A stretch of DNA of 64,000 nucleotides, taken from Sordaria brevicollis. Lineage: Eukaryota > Ascomycota > Sordariomycetes > Sordariales > Sordariaceae. Shown piece by piece: positions 35,647 to 46,874 of this stretch. The translations under genes and the position numbers were made by a program. The DNA is taken from positions 2,728,001-2,792,000 of the forward strand of contig JAUTDP010000007.1 of the NCBI GenBank assembly GCA_033439795.1. The letters run 5' to 3'. Positions within the stretch are counted from its first letter, which is position 1. Each line of letters begins with the position of its first letter. The notes beneath the pieces are model-generated. The model searched no databases, was not told where the DNA came from, and was given only the letters and a program-made list of their open reading frames with translations.

Positions 35647-36561
35647 CGGGATGGTGCTTGTTTTTGTGGCCGGTTTTTGTAATCCACGAGTCGAGAGGAA
35701 ATATTCTGCTTCACATCTAAGCGAACTGGACCTAAGCAAAATAACCGGAAGACCATGAACCTGCAGTGGATTATACAAGAGCTAAGGAGGCATTACAAGA
35801 CGTGTTTACTGATGTACACAACACACATGGCCAAGATCGACTAAATCAAATAAATATCTACTGTATGCACGCTTTCACATGCGCGCGGTCGATCATCATT
35901 ATGACGTATCGGCTGACTTCCTTAGCTGCATGAGTGGTGTAAACAAACTTCCCAATGCGTACACAGTATAGGGGGTGGAAGGGGTTTGAGAAATGACCTG
36001 GAAACCACCGAGATAAATGCCCGGTTGGCCGTTGAACACGCATACCTACCCACTTGCCTACGTGATGTATCGCTCACGCTATTAAAATCATTGGAGATAT
36101 CAAGGTTCACCAATCATCACGGAATTTGACTGTTCCTCCTACTTCTCTTTCGAATTTATGCTAAAAGCAAAAGAATTCCTACTGCGAAACTAAGAAACTC
36201 CATAGAACGCCAGTTGTAAATCCTAAGCCGTTACTTATTCCAAAAAGGTATCTCATCTCATCTCCAAAGCGTAAGATATCGGCAAGTACGTTGCTGTGAT
36301 TCAGCCCTTGTCCCATATCATTCCTTCCGGTCCCCTGTGATATATGTCCCGTCCGTTTGATGTGTCTCGCTTCTTCTTCTTCATGAACCGTCCCGTCTTC
36401 TTGCCTGTTTCCATATCTTGTTCCTGCTGTGTTTCTTCCGCCACGTATAATATCTCAGACCCCCCTTCATCATGCAAATATGCTTAGAAACAAGAAAAAG
36501 GTTCATCATCGCTTGAATATCCAACGCTGATCAAAAGAACCCCGAACGTGAACAAAACCAT
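35647..36561. other. intergenic, 3' side of the NAD kinase gene
   Basis: No supported gene. The right part should be the 3' UTR of the minus-strand NAD kinase gene. Frames of about 60 codons on the - strand have no motif. Confidence 0.6.
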
Positions 36562-38755
36562 TCACATCCCCAAAAGACTCATCTGCCTCCTCAACGGACT
36601 TGCGCTCACGCTCCCCTCCTCACTGGCATAGCAAGCCGAGTCAGTATCAATGTCCCACCCTTCCTCCTCTTGCTCCCCTCCCGCGTCGCTTCCTCCTGCT
36701 CCTCCCGACGATGCGTCAAAGGCCTTTTGCATCGCGCCGCGTGTGTTCCACCGCAATGTTCTAGAGACGCTGTCGAACCACTCGGCGTCGGTGCGGACGA
36801 CCGTGGGAAAGGGGTATTGGGAGGCCGTGATAGTGACGTGGTCCCCCTGGCGAAGCTCAACGCGGCCCTTGCCGTCAAAGGCGCAGTAGGCGGTCGCGCG
36901 GCTGTTGCGCGGGATGGAGACGCGCAGGAGCATGGTGTCTGAGAGGACCATGGGTCGGAAGGAGAGCGTGTGTGGGCAGATGGGCGTGAGGAGGATGGCG
37001 GGGATGTCGGGATGGACGAGGGAGCCGCCGGCGGAGAGGGAGTATGCTGTTGAGCCTAGTTCGAAGGAAAGAATCATGTTAGCGCCCAGGTCTCGAAAGA
37101 TTGAGGTGGTGGTTGTTGTGTGTATGTGGGACAGACTTAGACTTACCTGTAGGAGTAGAAAAGATACAGCCGTCTGCTTGGACGACGGTCAAAAGCTCAT
37201 TGTCACCATACAGCTCGAGGTTGGACACATAGGGCGACGGGCCGCGATCAATGACCAACTCATTGAGCACTTCGAACTGCTCTCCTTCCTCCATTTCATG
37301 TCCTAGCGGCCCATCTCTGTATACCGTGCATGTAAAGCGCATGCGTAGGTTGACACGCATACCCTCATCTCCCATGATGCGATTCAGATGATCCTTGTAT
37401 CTCTCGAATTCGAAGTTGGTTAGGAAGCCCAGGCTTCCCAAGCTGAATGATAGCACTGGTGGGACAATGCGCTGGAACAACCATGATGTGAACAGGACAG
37501 TGCCATCGCCGCCCAAGGTTAGGACCAAGTCGAACTTTTCGGGCTGACTCCAGCAAAGATCTGGTGACCAATACTTAAGCATGGTCTTGAAACGGGGGTT
37601 CTCGTCGGTAATGCTAGCGGCGTTAAATCGTTTCGAGTTTCGAAGCTTGGCATCGACGTAGACGTTGACTCCGAGGTCGGAGCCATATCTGGGGGTTCGG
37701 AGAAGCCAGAGGGCTAGTTCGCGGGTGAGGACAACCAGCTGGTTGTCGCGGGCCTTGGTGACAATCATAACGTTCTTGACGGCTCGTCGAATAGGTCGTC
37801 TCTGGAGCTGCTTAGACACCTCTCGTACACCTGTGGCCGTCTGAACGAGGCGGGAATGCGACATCCACTCATCGTTCTTGATTTCCTCCAAAACCTTGTC
37901 GATATCGACCGCGTCATCGAAGCGGTTGTGGTAAAAGCATGGTGACTGTAGCGAAGTGCCGGACAGCGCAATGCCGTTGAGGGCGTCGCACAGCTTCTGC
38001 GACGACGAAGTGGAGGGACGGTTGTCGCCGTCCTGAGGCATGTTGTGCGCGGACAGCATGCCTGAAAGAGAGAGAGGTTGGGGTCTATTGTTGCGGGCGA
38101 CCGAGGCCAATGCTTTCATAATGGTCTGCCGGGGGACAGACTCGATCGACAGGGCGTTCCTCTTATGTCCGGGAACGTGTGGTGGTTGCGAGTGGGCAAA
38201 GGTGGAGGCTGAGGCTGAAGCGGGAGGATGTGCGGTTCGTACCGAGTCCGAGCTGTAGTCCGTCTGCACGGGGGTATCTAAAGAGAAAAGGGGAGAAGCG
38301 AATGCGGGTTTGGGAGTCTGTCTGGGTGTCACGGAGTCCAGGCCGTCATGTCGGAGATTGGCGGTTCCAGCTGCGGTATCTGCGTCGGAGATCGCACAAT
38401 CCAAGGCTGATGCTGATGCACTACCCTCCTGACTACCTAGAGATGCATAGGAACTCTTTGGGCGGTCAGCATCATCGGAAAAGCGCGCCTTGGTAAGTCC
38501 ATCGGAGGCACACTGATCCAGGGATGCGAACGATGGGCGGGTGCGTGGGAGCGGAAGGAGGAGCGGGTGTGATTGAGATGGTGTGTGTGGGTGAGAGGGA
38601 AAGTCGGACGGATTGTTGGGATGAGAGGGCTCAGCACTCGCGCTCCCAGGAGCAGGCGAAGTGGCCGAACCGCTCAGCGCTGGGTGGATCGCTGTAGGCG
38701 ACAAGATTGGAGCCGGCAGCGGCATGTTGACAGGGTTTTTGCTAGAGAAGGGCAT
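36562..38755 (-). CDS. ATP-NAD kinase (Utr1-type)
   Basis: Two exons, 38755-37147 and 37055-36562, total 2103 nt, 700 aa. It phosphorylates NAD(H) to NADP(H). The kinase domain covers about 305-640. The phosphate-binding motif LTLGGDGTVL is near 409-418, followed by SLGSLGFLTNFEF. The conserved LNELVIDRG is near 495, and the glycine-rich GSTAYSLSAGGSLVHP is encoded across the splice junction. The 91-nt intron falls exactly at the start of that motif, and removing it is necessary for an active protein. The first 300 residues are disordered (Ser/Pro/His) and longer than in yeast Utr1, which may carry regulation or targeting; no mitochondrial presequence is evident. The C-terminal 60 residues are acidic and then end SPLRRQMSLLGM. 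The start is the first ATG of the frame; an in-frame Met at residue 11 is an alternative. Confidence 0.94.
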
Positions 38756-41700
38756 GTTGGGTGGATCGATCGAAGCTGGGAAGTGGGAGCAATCTCTTAG
38801 TGCAGGTGCTACCGTGGAGGTGGAAGATACCGTTGTCTATTTTCGGCAGATCGTCCGCTTTGCTTTGCCGCAGCCCGAATTTAGCCAAACACTTCTTTAT
38901 GTGGTAGCCAGGGACGAAATGCGCCGACTCAGCTCACTGCTGGAAAAGGACCCGGTCGAATTGGTGAATGATTCGAGATCGCAAAGTCGCTGGTGAGATG
39001 ACACACTAGGAAAACGCCCGATCAGCACCCCCGCGATTATAGTGGAGGGTTCAGTATGGGGTAAAGAGTCACCAAAAAGTTGGGGACGTTGGAGTGCTGC
39101 AAGGTAATCCGTACAGTGTGATATTAGTGCAAGGGACGTCGACAGGAACAAGTTCCGATTGACTTATCGGATTCCACGGAAGCGGACAAAGGCCTTTGTA
39201 AGATGCGACCTGCTGCAATGCAAGTTTCTTGGTGTAACGGTGCAACAGCGAGATGGGGCGCTGCACCGGATTTCCAACTGGTGAGTCGATTATAGACCCG
39301 TGAAGTGCGGATGATCCGGTTAGGTGACCTCAAGATCTGATTGCGACGTCACTGGGATAGTGACGCTGGTATAGTGAAGGCGGTCGTCTCGCGTCGCGGG
39401 TTTCGCTTTTGTCAACTTGGCTCTGAAGAGTGCTATAGCGTGATTGTGCTGCCAAGTTACACAATACGGTGAAGAGGAGTTAATGATTATAAGGCAAAGC
39501 TAAGGAGATTGGAAACGAGCAGTTAGCGGGTCCGTATGTTCTCAAGGGTTCCTAGTCAGGACTCGTCCAGACTCTCTTTATGCTCCAAAATTGAAGGGTG
39601 GCCATCATGGCGTTTAGGGTGAGAGTACGCAACAGTAAAGAAAACTGAAAGGGCAAAAGTACCTCTTTTTGATATGCAGGTGCCAATAGTCCTAGTTGGA
39701 CCGGATATGTGATCCCGGTGTGACAGTGTTCCTGCTGTGCTTTTGTGCTGATAATGCGCAGGATAACTGGAGCAGTTGACTGTGGGATCGTAACTAGCGA
39801 GACGCACGTGGCTTTGTTAATGGCGTTGGAGTGTAAAAGGACTCGCTTGTTGTTAGGAAGGGGTCACACGGTGTGTTGTCAAGGTGCCGTTTATATATCT
39901 GAACACGCTTTTGCGAGGGATGTTTTGCCGAAAAGGTGTTCACACGCTAATCGATAGTCTTATTCTGTGATAGTTCTTCGCCGTGATTAGACCACTGATT
40001 GGGTCGTCAAATAAGTTGATATCGTCTTGGTGTCCAGCGAAGGATTGTGAGGAAAAGAGTGATTAGAAGAAGTGATAAAGATAGGACAGTAAGAACTACC
40101 AGAGCTCTGACAACCCGAGACAGAAAGAATGGAAGCCCTTGAAGTAAGGGTAAAGACAACTGAAGTATGTAGCAAGTATGCACACGAATGAAGAACAGGC
40201 GATGAGGGCAAGAAACGAAGATCAGTCGTGCTTGTGGTTTAATACCAGATGAGAAGCCCGGGGAATGAGCGGGGGGCCGATGACAAGGTGGTGGTAGACG
40301 TTTCGACGGGTCACAATCTGTGAGATCGGGATGGAGTATTCGGGGTGCGGTAAGGGGGTGGACTTGGAGCTCCTAGGCTACCCTGGAACGTGTATACTAC
40401 CTATACACATTAGTGTACTATAGCCATTCTATTTCGGGATTCCCAATCCAAAGTTGTTTCTGTGACTGTTTCTTTTGGGCACCCGTAGCATAGAGCCGTC
40501 ATGGCGGGTATCATGACGCAAAATTGTGTCGAAACGGGACGATATATCAAAGAAGATGGATGGATGGAGCACATTGTGATGATGCCTTGAGCTTGTCCAA
40601 TCTCTGGGTGTCCCGACACTTTTGACGAAAAGACGCCCTCGAGGATACTCTGGGATAACTTCAAGATTCTACTCGATCACACCCTTCCCACTCAGGATGC
40701 GTGGAGAGGTCCAGAGCATGGTACGCTAGGTTCGAGGTGCAAGTTACGTCTCATATATCCTGGTGCGGCTGGGGTTTTGGAGGCGAAGGTCCGGGGTACA
40801 GGCGCAAGCGCGGCCGCTCAGATAGCACCTCACGGCACAGCTTGCCGACGCTGGCAGTCCGCTCTCCGGCCATGGCGCAAAGGTATTGAAATCGTTTCTG
40901 TATCGATTAGTACGCTTCCACAATGTTCAGTATCCCGCATGATAACATAAGTGCTTTTGTTTCGCTTTTCTCACTGCACGAACTCACAATGCAGGCCTTC
41001 TTGACAGCATCCCACGTGGTGTTCCGTGAAGCCCTGTTTGACCCGCTGAAATCAGACAAATTCCCTTGCGCTTTGATGCCGTTCAAGCTGCGTAGACAAC
41101 CAGATAAGGGCGAGCATAACCATGATCAAAAAGTCGTATTGGGACTGGAAATTGCTTGCTGCATAGGACTAGGCCTGACTCGTACGGAGGCGAAGAGTAC
41201 TCGTTCCTGAATAGCCTAATGCAGGGGCACTAAACCGTCACCTCGAGGCTCACAGCTGCGCGGCTGCGATATGTTGAGTTCGATATTTCCCATCCTCCGG
41301 ATTGGATAGCTTCCATAACCCCAGTGCCATATGGAAGAACCCGTTATCTTCTTTTTCAACATGTCAATTGGATTTCCAGGCACATGAGGTACACCAAGAC
41401 ACCAAAGCCGTAGTGTCCCATGCGACGAGTTTGGCGTGCCTGAAAAAGCGACATGAAACAAGGGGTCCGGCCCTGGCCTGGTAAAATTCCAAACACCAAC
41501 CCCTATGTCGGACCCACCTCTTGTGCGTTTGAAGCGGCGATAGTTTCGTCAAAGGAACCAGTAGACAATCCAAGTAAAATAGCACTTGAAACTGCTAGTT
41601 ACCCTCTCCGAGGCTTTGATATCCATCACGATCCCAATCGCTGCTTTGCCGGGTGATGTGTGACTGTGCCGAGAATGGGGGTCGGTTATTTCCTGTATAT

Positions 41701-41902
41701 GTTTGGTTCGTAGCTGCCCAGACTGGCTTGTTCTCCACGGCATCAGGAACTTTCGATTCTCAATGCAAAGCTGCATTTGTTTCGTCAAACGGCGAAAAGG
41801 CCTATTTGGTCGTTATCCCGGAAAAACCGTGAGCCGAACGCTCGACCTCTGGCTTTCAAAACGCGAAGGATGCGAGCAGACATTCAAAGACCGAATCTCG
41901 TC
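38756..41902. other. long intergenic region between NAD kinase and Rrp46 genes
   Basis: About 3.1 kb without a supportable gene. The left part is the promoter of the minus-strand NAD kinase gene. The right part is the 3' side of Rrp46. Frames such as 40923-41210 (+) and 41549-41788 (-) lack motifs and splice partners. A short palindrome, GTGTATACTACCTATACAC, lies at 40389-40407. Nothing else is recognised. Confidence 0.55.
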
Positions 41903-42789
41903 TCACTTCCAGTAAAGGTCGGATGCTACCTTGGTCTCCAGCGCCGACCGAAGGAAGCTGCGCATATCTGGACCGGACGCGTCATCGTCGAGCATCATGT
42001 CGACGCCAGCCTGCTTCGGGGCAGACTGGCAGCAAATCTCCTGGGCCCTTTCGTACACGTCATCCCACTCCTTGACGGTGAAGTCACCTTCGCTCTCCGA
42101 AAGAAGGAGCTCGTCGTGAGAGGTGAACGCAAGGGCATGTAGTGAGGTAGCCTCTCCAATGTCCTTGGGAGAAGGATCAGCTACAATCTTCTTCGAACCA
42201 TCTTCCAAGACCACAGCGACGACCGTGGACGTGGCGGTTGCCTTCATAGGCACGGTGGCAGACAGGAGAGCGAGGACGGCAGTTTGGAACAACGCCGGAA
42301 TAATGGGGAGGTTCTTTTGCAAAGATTAGCCATAGCCTATTAGCCAAGGAAGCAGACACTGGCTATTCTTACCAAGCTGGCCTGGACTAGCTTTGTGTTG
42401 ACGTAGGCATTTTCTGGTGTGCTCTCAATCTGGAGCACGATCTGAATGACGGAGCGGGGGAAGTTCTTGACGAGGATTATTTGTGCAAGAGAGGACTGCA
42501 GGATGGATTCCAAATGGCGCTCTCGTGTTCCTATAAAAAAATGAAATGAGTGAGATGCGGTTCCTTTCGTAGGTGATGGTGGTGCCATTATGATGCTCTC
42601 ACCTCCTACCCCGGCAGCGGGTCGTACGATAACATCAACGTGAGCCTCATAAGCGTGCTCATCCCGGCGCTGAGCCTCAATGGGTCCGTTGACTGAGGCC
42701 GTCACCGTGTACCCAGCATATGAGTATCTGGCAGATCCATCCGCCCGTGGGAGGGCGTTGAGGGACGCTTCGGGTGCCGCAATGGTCAT
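41903..42789 (-). CDS. RRP46: Exosome core subunit Rrp46 (RNase PH-like)
   Basis: Three exons: 42789-42603, 42530-42373, 42313-41903. They sum to 756 nt, 251 aa. Rrp46 is one of the six RNase PH-like proteins of the ring of the RNA exosome, which degrades and trims RNA in nucleus and cytoplasm. Eukaryotic ring subunits are structural, not catalytic. The family pattern is clear: LPRADGSARYSYAGYTVTASVNGPIEAQRRDE near residues 13-44, then ERHLESILQSSLAQIIL, FPRSVIQIVLQI and the second-half VLEDGSKKIVADPSPKD. The family ends with an acidic helix. Both introns (72 and 59 nt, GTGAGA and GTAAGA donors) are needed for frame. The ATG chosen is the first in frame after an upstream segment without ATG. 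It diverges from the PP2A activator gene across about 600 bp. Confidence 0.93.
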
Positions 42790-43388
42790 GTTGTGAGCTT
42801 GATTGAGGGTGGTTGAGGGTATTCTGGGCTTTAGACGTTGATTGTGACGGACGGTAGGTGAGGTCAAATTTGTGAGTGAGGTTGCTTCTGCGGCACGAGT
42901 GAAGATTTGAAGGCGGGATGTTGAAGGCGGGTCGTTCCTTCACGACGGGATCTGCAGCCCGGGCGTTAGCTTTTAAGATGACCCCACTCCGTTCCTTTCC
43001 CAGCGGCGGGCCCAGCAGTGCCTGCCAAGCTTTTCAGGAAGCTGCAGCCCAGCCCAGCCATTACAGTGGAACGAAGTCCGGGAACGGCCCCGGCCCCGCC
43101 AAAGAACGCCATTACGCCTTCCGCCGTCAGCACTTTGCCTGCCCCACGATGCCAGCTCTACGGCGGGGTCATTGCTCCAACATTCAGGGGATTGCCCATC
43201 ACAAAACCACCTCGACTTCACTTCCTACCTCACTCACAACCTGGGCTGACACCTCCATTTTTCCTGCGTATCACGCAACAACTATCCCAGACTCAAACTA
43301 TCGCCTTTGCAACACCAAACTCAATCAACAACGATACAGACGCCCCAGAGATCCATCACGACACTGCTTAGGTCCCTCACGTCTCATC
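42790..43388. promoter_or_regulatory. shared divergent promoter region of Rrp46 and PTPA genes
   Basis: The two start codons face away from each other with 599 bp between, so both promoters must lie here unless leaders are very short. No convincing TATA box is seen. The 200 bp before the PTPA start are rich in CA/AC and CT strings. The + strand PTPA frame stays open back to an ATG at 42918, which is discussed as a finding. Confidence 0.6.
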
Positions 43389-44732
43389 ATGGAACCATCA
43401 ACGATATCATCAGGGACAGGCACCGGGCAAACGTCGCCCGCAGCCCCAGGACAAACAATCCCCAAAGCCGGCCAGGCCATCCCGAATCTACGAGACCGTA
43501 TTCCCAAACTAGAACCTCGGCGACGGAGACAAGAACCAGCAAATCCGATTCCGGTACCAGAAACCCCCGCCCTACCTCCTCGCCCAGACTTGTCGTCCCT
43601 AGAGTTCCGGACGCCGGTACGGCGTATTCTTCTCCGGAAAGACCACGAGCTCTTTCTGGCCTCTTCCACCTATAATCTCATTCTCTCGTTCGTCTTCTCG
43701 CTCTCAGAATCCGTAGCCGACACGCCCATCTCGGCTGTCAAGGATTCCGACCTTAGCGAGTCCGTCCGGACCATACTCCGTATCCTCGACGACACCGAAG
43801 CGCTGTGCAGGGAGTCGCCACCAGACGACCAAGGCGGCTCTCGCTTCGGCAACAAGACCTTCCGCCTATTTCTCGACAAGGTCAAGCAACGCGGGGCGCA
43901 GTGGCACTCCTCCTTCTCTGGAGGGAAACTTCCAGAAGCTGCTGTCGCCGAGGCTTCAGCATACCTCAATCAATCCTTCGGCAACCGCACGCGCATCGAC
44001 TACGGCTCGGGCCACGAGCTCAACTTCATGATGTGGCTGCTCTGCCTCTACCAACTCTCGGTCCTCGACAAATTCGACTTCAAGGCCCTCGTGCTCCGCG
44101 TCTTCGCCCGCTATCTCGAAGTCATGCGCCTGATCCAGATGACGTACTACCTCGAGCCGGCGGGCTCGCACGGCGTGTGGGGGCTGGACGATTACCAGTT
44201 CCTGCCCTTCCTATTTGGCGCCAGCCAGCTGCTGCATCACCATTTTATCACGCCGCGGGCGATCCATCAGGAGCTGACGCTGGAGGAGTTTGGCCATGAT
44301 TACTTGTACCTGGGCCAGGTGGCGTTTGTGAACAGCACAAAGACGGTCAAGGGGCTGAGGTGGCATAGTCCCATGTTGGATGATATCAGTAGCGCCAAAA
44401 ATTGGGAGAAGATTGAGGGCGGGATGAGGAGAATGTTTGTGTCGGAGGTGTTGAAGAAATTGCCGGTTATGCAACATTTCTTGTTTGGGTCGCTGGTTCC
44501 GGCGGCCGAGGGTATGAGCGAGCCTGATCCGAACGCCTTGGGCAACGAGGAGGATGAGGAGGAGGGTGGTGAGGTGGAGGTGTTTGATGATAATGATGGA
44601 AAGAGGCATGTGCATCAGCCGACGGGCTGGGGCGATTGCTGCGGCATCAAGGTGCCGAGCAGTCTGGCGGCGGCGGAGGAGATGAGGAAGAGGGGGCAGG
44701 TAGAGAGTTTGAGGAGGATACCCTTCGATTGA
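43389..44732 (+). CDS. PP2A activator, PTPA/Rrd peptidyl-prolyl isomerase
   Basis: Single exon, 447 aa from the ATG at 43389. PTPA proteins activate protein phosphatase 2A-type catalytic subunits (yeast Rrd1 and Rrd2) and have prolyl isomerase activity. The fold covers about residues 70-365. Family landmarks are FRTPVRRILLRKDHELFLAS near 70, GNKTFRLFLDKV near 154, DYGSGHELNFMMWLLCL near 204 and the signature GVWGLDDYQFLPFLFGASQL near 262. The 65 residues before the fold are Pro-rich and basic. The C-terminal tail is acidic (GNEEDEEEGGEVEVF) and ends RRIPFD, making the protein longer than yeast Rrd1 (393 aa). The start was chosen because the conserved fold follows soon after it and the region upstream is promoter. 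A longer in-frame form from 42918 is possible. Confidence 0.93.
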   Translation: MEPSTISSGTGTGQTSPAAPGQTIPKAGQAIPNLRDRIPKLEPRRRRQEPANPIPVPETPALPPRPDLSSLEFRTPVRRILLRKDHELFLASSTYNLILSFVFSLSESVADTPISAVKDSDLSESVRTILRILDDTEALCRESPPDDQGGSRFGNKTFRLFLDKVKQRGAQWHSSFSGGKLPEAAVAEASAYLNQSFGNRTRIDYGSGHELNFMMWLLCLYQLSVLDKFDFKALVLRVFARYLEVMRLIQMTYYLEPAGSHGVWGLDDYQFLPFLFGASQLLHHHFITPRAIHQELTLEEFGHDYLYLGQVAFVNSTKTVKGLRWHSPMLDDISSAKNWEKIEGGMRRMFVSEVLKKLPVMQHFLFGSLVPAAEGMSEPDPNALGNEEDEEEGGEVEVFDDNDGKRHVHQPTGWGDCCGIKVPSSLAAAEEMRKRGQVESLRRIPFD

Positions 44733-45087
44733 GGTCGGAAGCTTGAACAACTACTACCAATATTACCTGTTTGTATGAGAGCCAATATGCCAAATTAGAG
44801 GTCAGAGAACAATGATAAGCGGTCCAAAGGCCATACGAGCATATTCCTGAGCTTTCAATGTGTGACGGAATACTATTGAGTTCTAGCAAGTCTTAGTAGA
44901 TATGCACCACAGCTGATAGAAGTCATCATCTGGGCAAATGAGACCCATATGCTACAATTTATGTTTCGTCGTTGTTAAGGTTTATTTTTATTTTTTTCTT
45001 AGAGAAACAATAAATAAATAAATTAGATCAAAGCAAGAACATATTGGTATTTTGAGGTAGTAGAGTATCGGTAAGGGAAGCGGAAGG

Positions 45088-45141
45088 CCGTGTGCCCTAG
45101 AGGTGGTGAAAGCTCAAGTTAAGAAGATTTAGGGCGCACGG
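45088..45141 (+). other. hairpin-capable segment (12-bp stem)
   Basis: CCGTGTGCCCTA at 45088-45099 can pair with TAGGGCGCACGG at 45130-45141, with all twelve positions paired if one G-U is allowed, around a 30-nt loop. A second GCACGG follows at 45152-45157. It lies 350 bp past the PTPA stop, so it could be a 3' UTR structure, a terminator-like element or a small RNA. No known RNA family is recognised. Confidence 0.5.
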
Positions 45142-45165
45142 ATGCTCCCCCGCACGGCTCTTCTC

Positions 45166-45213
45166 TTCACTTTTTTCTTCACTTCTCTCTTCACTTCTCT
45201 CTTCACTTCTCCC
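45166..45213 (+). repeat. 12-bp tandem repeat, four units
   Basis: Four successive 12-mers of the type TTCACTTCTCTC; the first and last units are variant. It is a simple minisatellite in the intergenic space, with no sign of function. Confidence 0.9.
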
Positions 45214-45428
45214 TTTACCAACTTAGATCCCCAAAGGCTCTATATACTCAACCGTAGTCTTTCGACATCCGTATTAGCATATGGTTGAGGCGAACTTTGA
45301 AGCAAACAATTGTCACAGCAGGAAAATGGCCACATTTTGAAGATGATGTGAATTTCAGTAAGCGAACCCTATAGAGCGCTTATGAACGACTCTTCAATCC
45401 GTGTGTAGGGGAATCCGATGATAGCATA

Positions 45429-45458
45429 CAGTCCAGTCCAGTCCAGTCCAGTCCAGTC
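45429..45458 (+). repeat. pentanucleotide microsatellite (CAGTC)6
   Basis: Six perfect consecutive CAGTC units. It should be length-polymorphic between strains. Confidence 0.95.
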
Positions 45459-45929
45459 CGAACCCCAAGTCGCTTGATGTGAACGATTGAAAGAAAAGAA
45501 AAAGAAATACCCGTGATGTGAAGGTGACAGATTGACCTCACTGATGATGGTGGCTGAAAACACGGAAACCTCCCCGCGCGCGCATCCAACAAACACACAC
45601 AAAAACGGCTGCCATAGGCGTCCTCAGACTTTGTTGGATACCCATGGCAGAGAGGGTATATCGAAAAGGAGTAATTCCATTCCCCACCTGCCAAACGCCG
45701 CCGATATTTCCCAATGGTTAAAAGAACTCGATGCCGATATGCTTGGTAGAAAGGTGAAAAGACTGGTAAAAAAAAAGATGCCGGCCTTCATGCAAGGAAA
45801 AATATGATCTCGGGCTTCGTTGCTCCCAGATAGGTAGGATCTTGTCCGGATGTCGCTGCTGACGGGTGCAGTTTCCGTTTTGTTGATAGTACGGCTCAAG
45901 CGACCCATCCCAACAACAGTGCCCTGAGC

Positions 45930-46874
45930 CTAATCCTCCCAGATGGTCTCCAAGTCAAGATCCTGCCGCCTCTCAGCGCCGCAAACACTCCACCGCTTCC
46001 GCTTGTCCCTAGAACCAAACCCTAACGTCCTGCCCCGTGACAAGGCATCCGCATTCGCCTTGCCTTTGGCATCACCGCCACCTTCCGCCGCCTCTGCTTC
46101 GGCTTTCAACTGCGCAATTCTTTCGGCTTCCAAGGCGGCCTCCTCGGCGTCTGGGGTATCCGGGATAGTTTCGAGACTAGAAATACTGGGGCTCCTGGAT
46201 CTCATCGAAGTGGGCGTTGAAGGCATGGAGGATGTATAGTAGTTGCTGGAAAAGGAGTCGTAAGCTCGGTAAGATGGCGACGACGCTATCGAGGACGGAG
46301 TTGATGGGATGGATGACAATGATGTGCTGCTAGCATGGTGGACAAGTCGTAATGGTGAAGAGGGTCTCCGCAGCCGGGCTGACGAGGTTGCTGCTGATGT
46401 GGACCCGAGAGTCAAGTTTGGGGAGCTGTTTCTCTCGGAAAGGTGCCTGTCGTGATCATGGACCGACATACGAGTGGGCGATGAAGGGAAAACTTCGTCG
46501 ACTGGCTTGCGTAGGGGCCGAACACGGCTTGGCGACTGAGCAGGGCTTTGTGGTCGGATATGTGGTGAGAAAAGAAGATGGCCGGATCCATTTACGCCGG
46601 GCATAGACTGAGTGCGCGCCATGGGCGGTGCTAGATTAACTGCTGACCTCGACCTGACATGAAGCGTAGACAGCGGCGAGGAGGCGCGAGGGCGATATGG
46701 AAGAGTGGGAGTTGACCAAGATGGTGAAGTGGGTGATGCTGGGGAGGGGTCAGTTGATCGGCGAAGGGTGGGCGGCTTGCGCAAGTAGTCGAACTCTGGT
46801 GCGTTGACTCTCAAACTGGGAAGAGGAGAGGGGCGGAACTCCTCCATTCGCTCAGTTTCTGGGACAGGTTCCAT
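45930..46874 (-). CDS. Ser/Pro-rich protein of unknown function (314 aa)
   Basis: Single open frame. I do not recognise a named family. Nearly all of it looks disordered: Ser, Pro and Arg make up much of residues 15-215, with many S/T-P sites that suit proline-directed kinases, such as SPASPTSPS near 44-52. An Ala/Glu-rich helix lies at about 245-270 (EEAALEAERIAQLKAEAEAA). The C-terminus is dense and charged, KRKRWSVCGAERRQDLDLETIWED, and looks like a conserved short motif. There is no signal peptide or membrane segment. The ATG at 46874 gives a natural N-terminus, but an upstream exon is possible because 1.3 kb of unassigned sequence lies 5' of it. Codon use and the long open frame support a real gene. 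Confidence 0.75.
   Translation of the reverse strand: MEPVPETERMEEFRPSPLPSLRVNAPEFDYLRKPPTLRRSTDPSPASPTSPSWSTPTLPYRPRASSPLSTLHVRSRSAVNLAPPMARTQSMPGVNGSGHLLFSPHIRPQSPAQSPSRVRPLRKPVDEVFPSSPTRMSVHDHDRHLSERNSSPNLTLGSTSAATSSARLRRPSSPLRLVHHASSTSLSSIPSTPSSIASSPSYRAYDSFSSNYYTSSMPSTPTSMRSRSPSISSLETIPDTPDAEEAALEAERIAQLKAEAEAAEGGGDAKGKANADALSRGRTLGFGSRDKRKRWSVCGAERRQDLDLETIWED

Larger units (their letters stand above)
44733..45929. other. intergenic between convergent genes, with simple repeats
   Basis: This holds the 3' ends of the PTPA gene (+) and the Ser/Pro-rich gene (-). It contains a 12-bp tandem repeat, a pentanucleotide repeat and a hairpin-capable segment, each listed separately. Short frames such as 45532-45807 (+) have no motif. 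Confidence 0.6.

Noticed and set aside
40923..41210. + strand frame of 95 codons as a small secreted protein
   Set aside because: No signal peptide pattern at the start and no cysteine spacing. Intergenic by default.
43805..44750. Long frames in other phases across the PTPA gene (164 codons + and 179 codons -)
   Set aside because: They overlap the conserved PTPA fold and are shadows caused by its high GC third positions.
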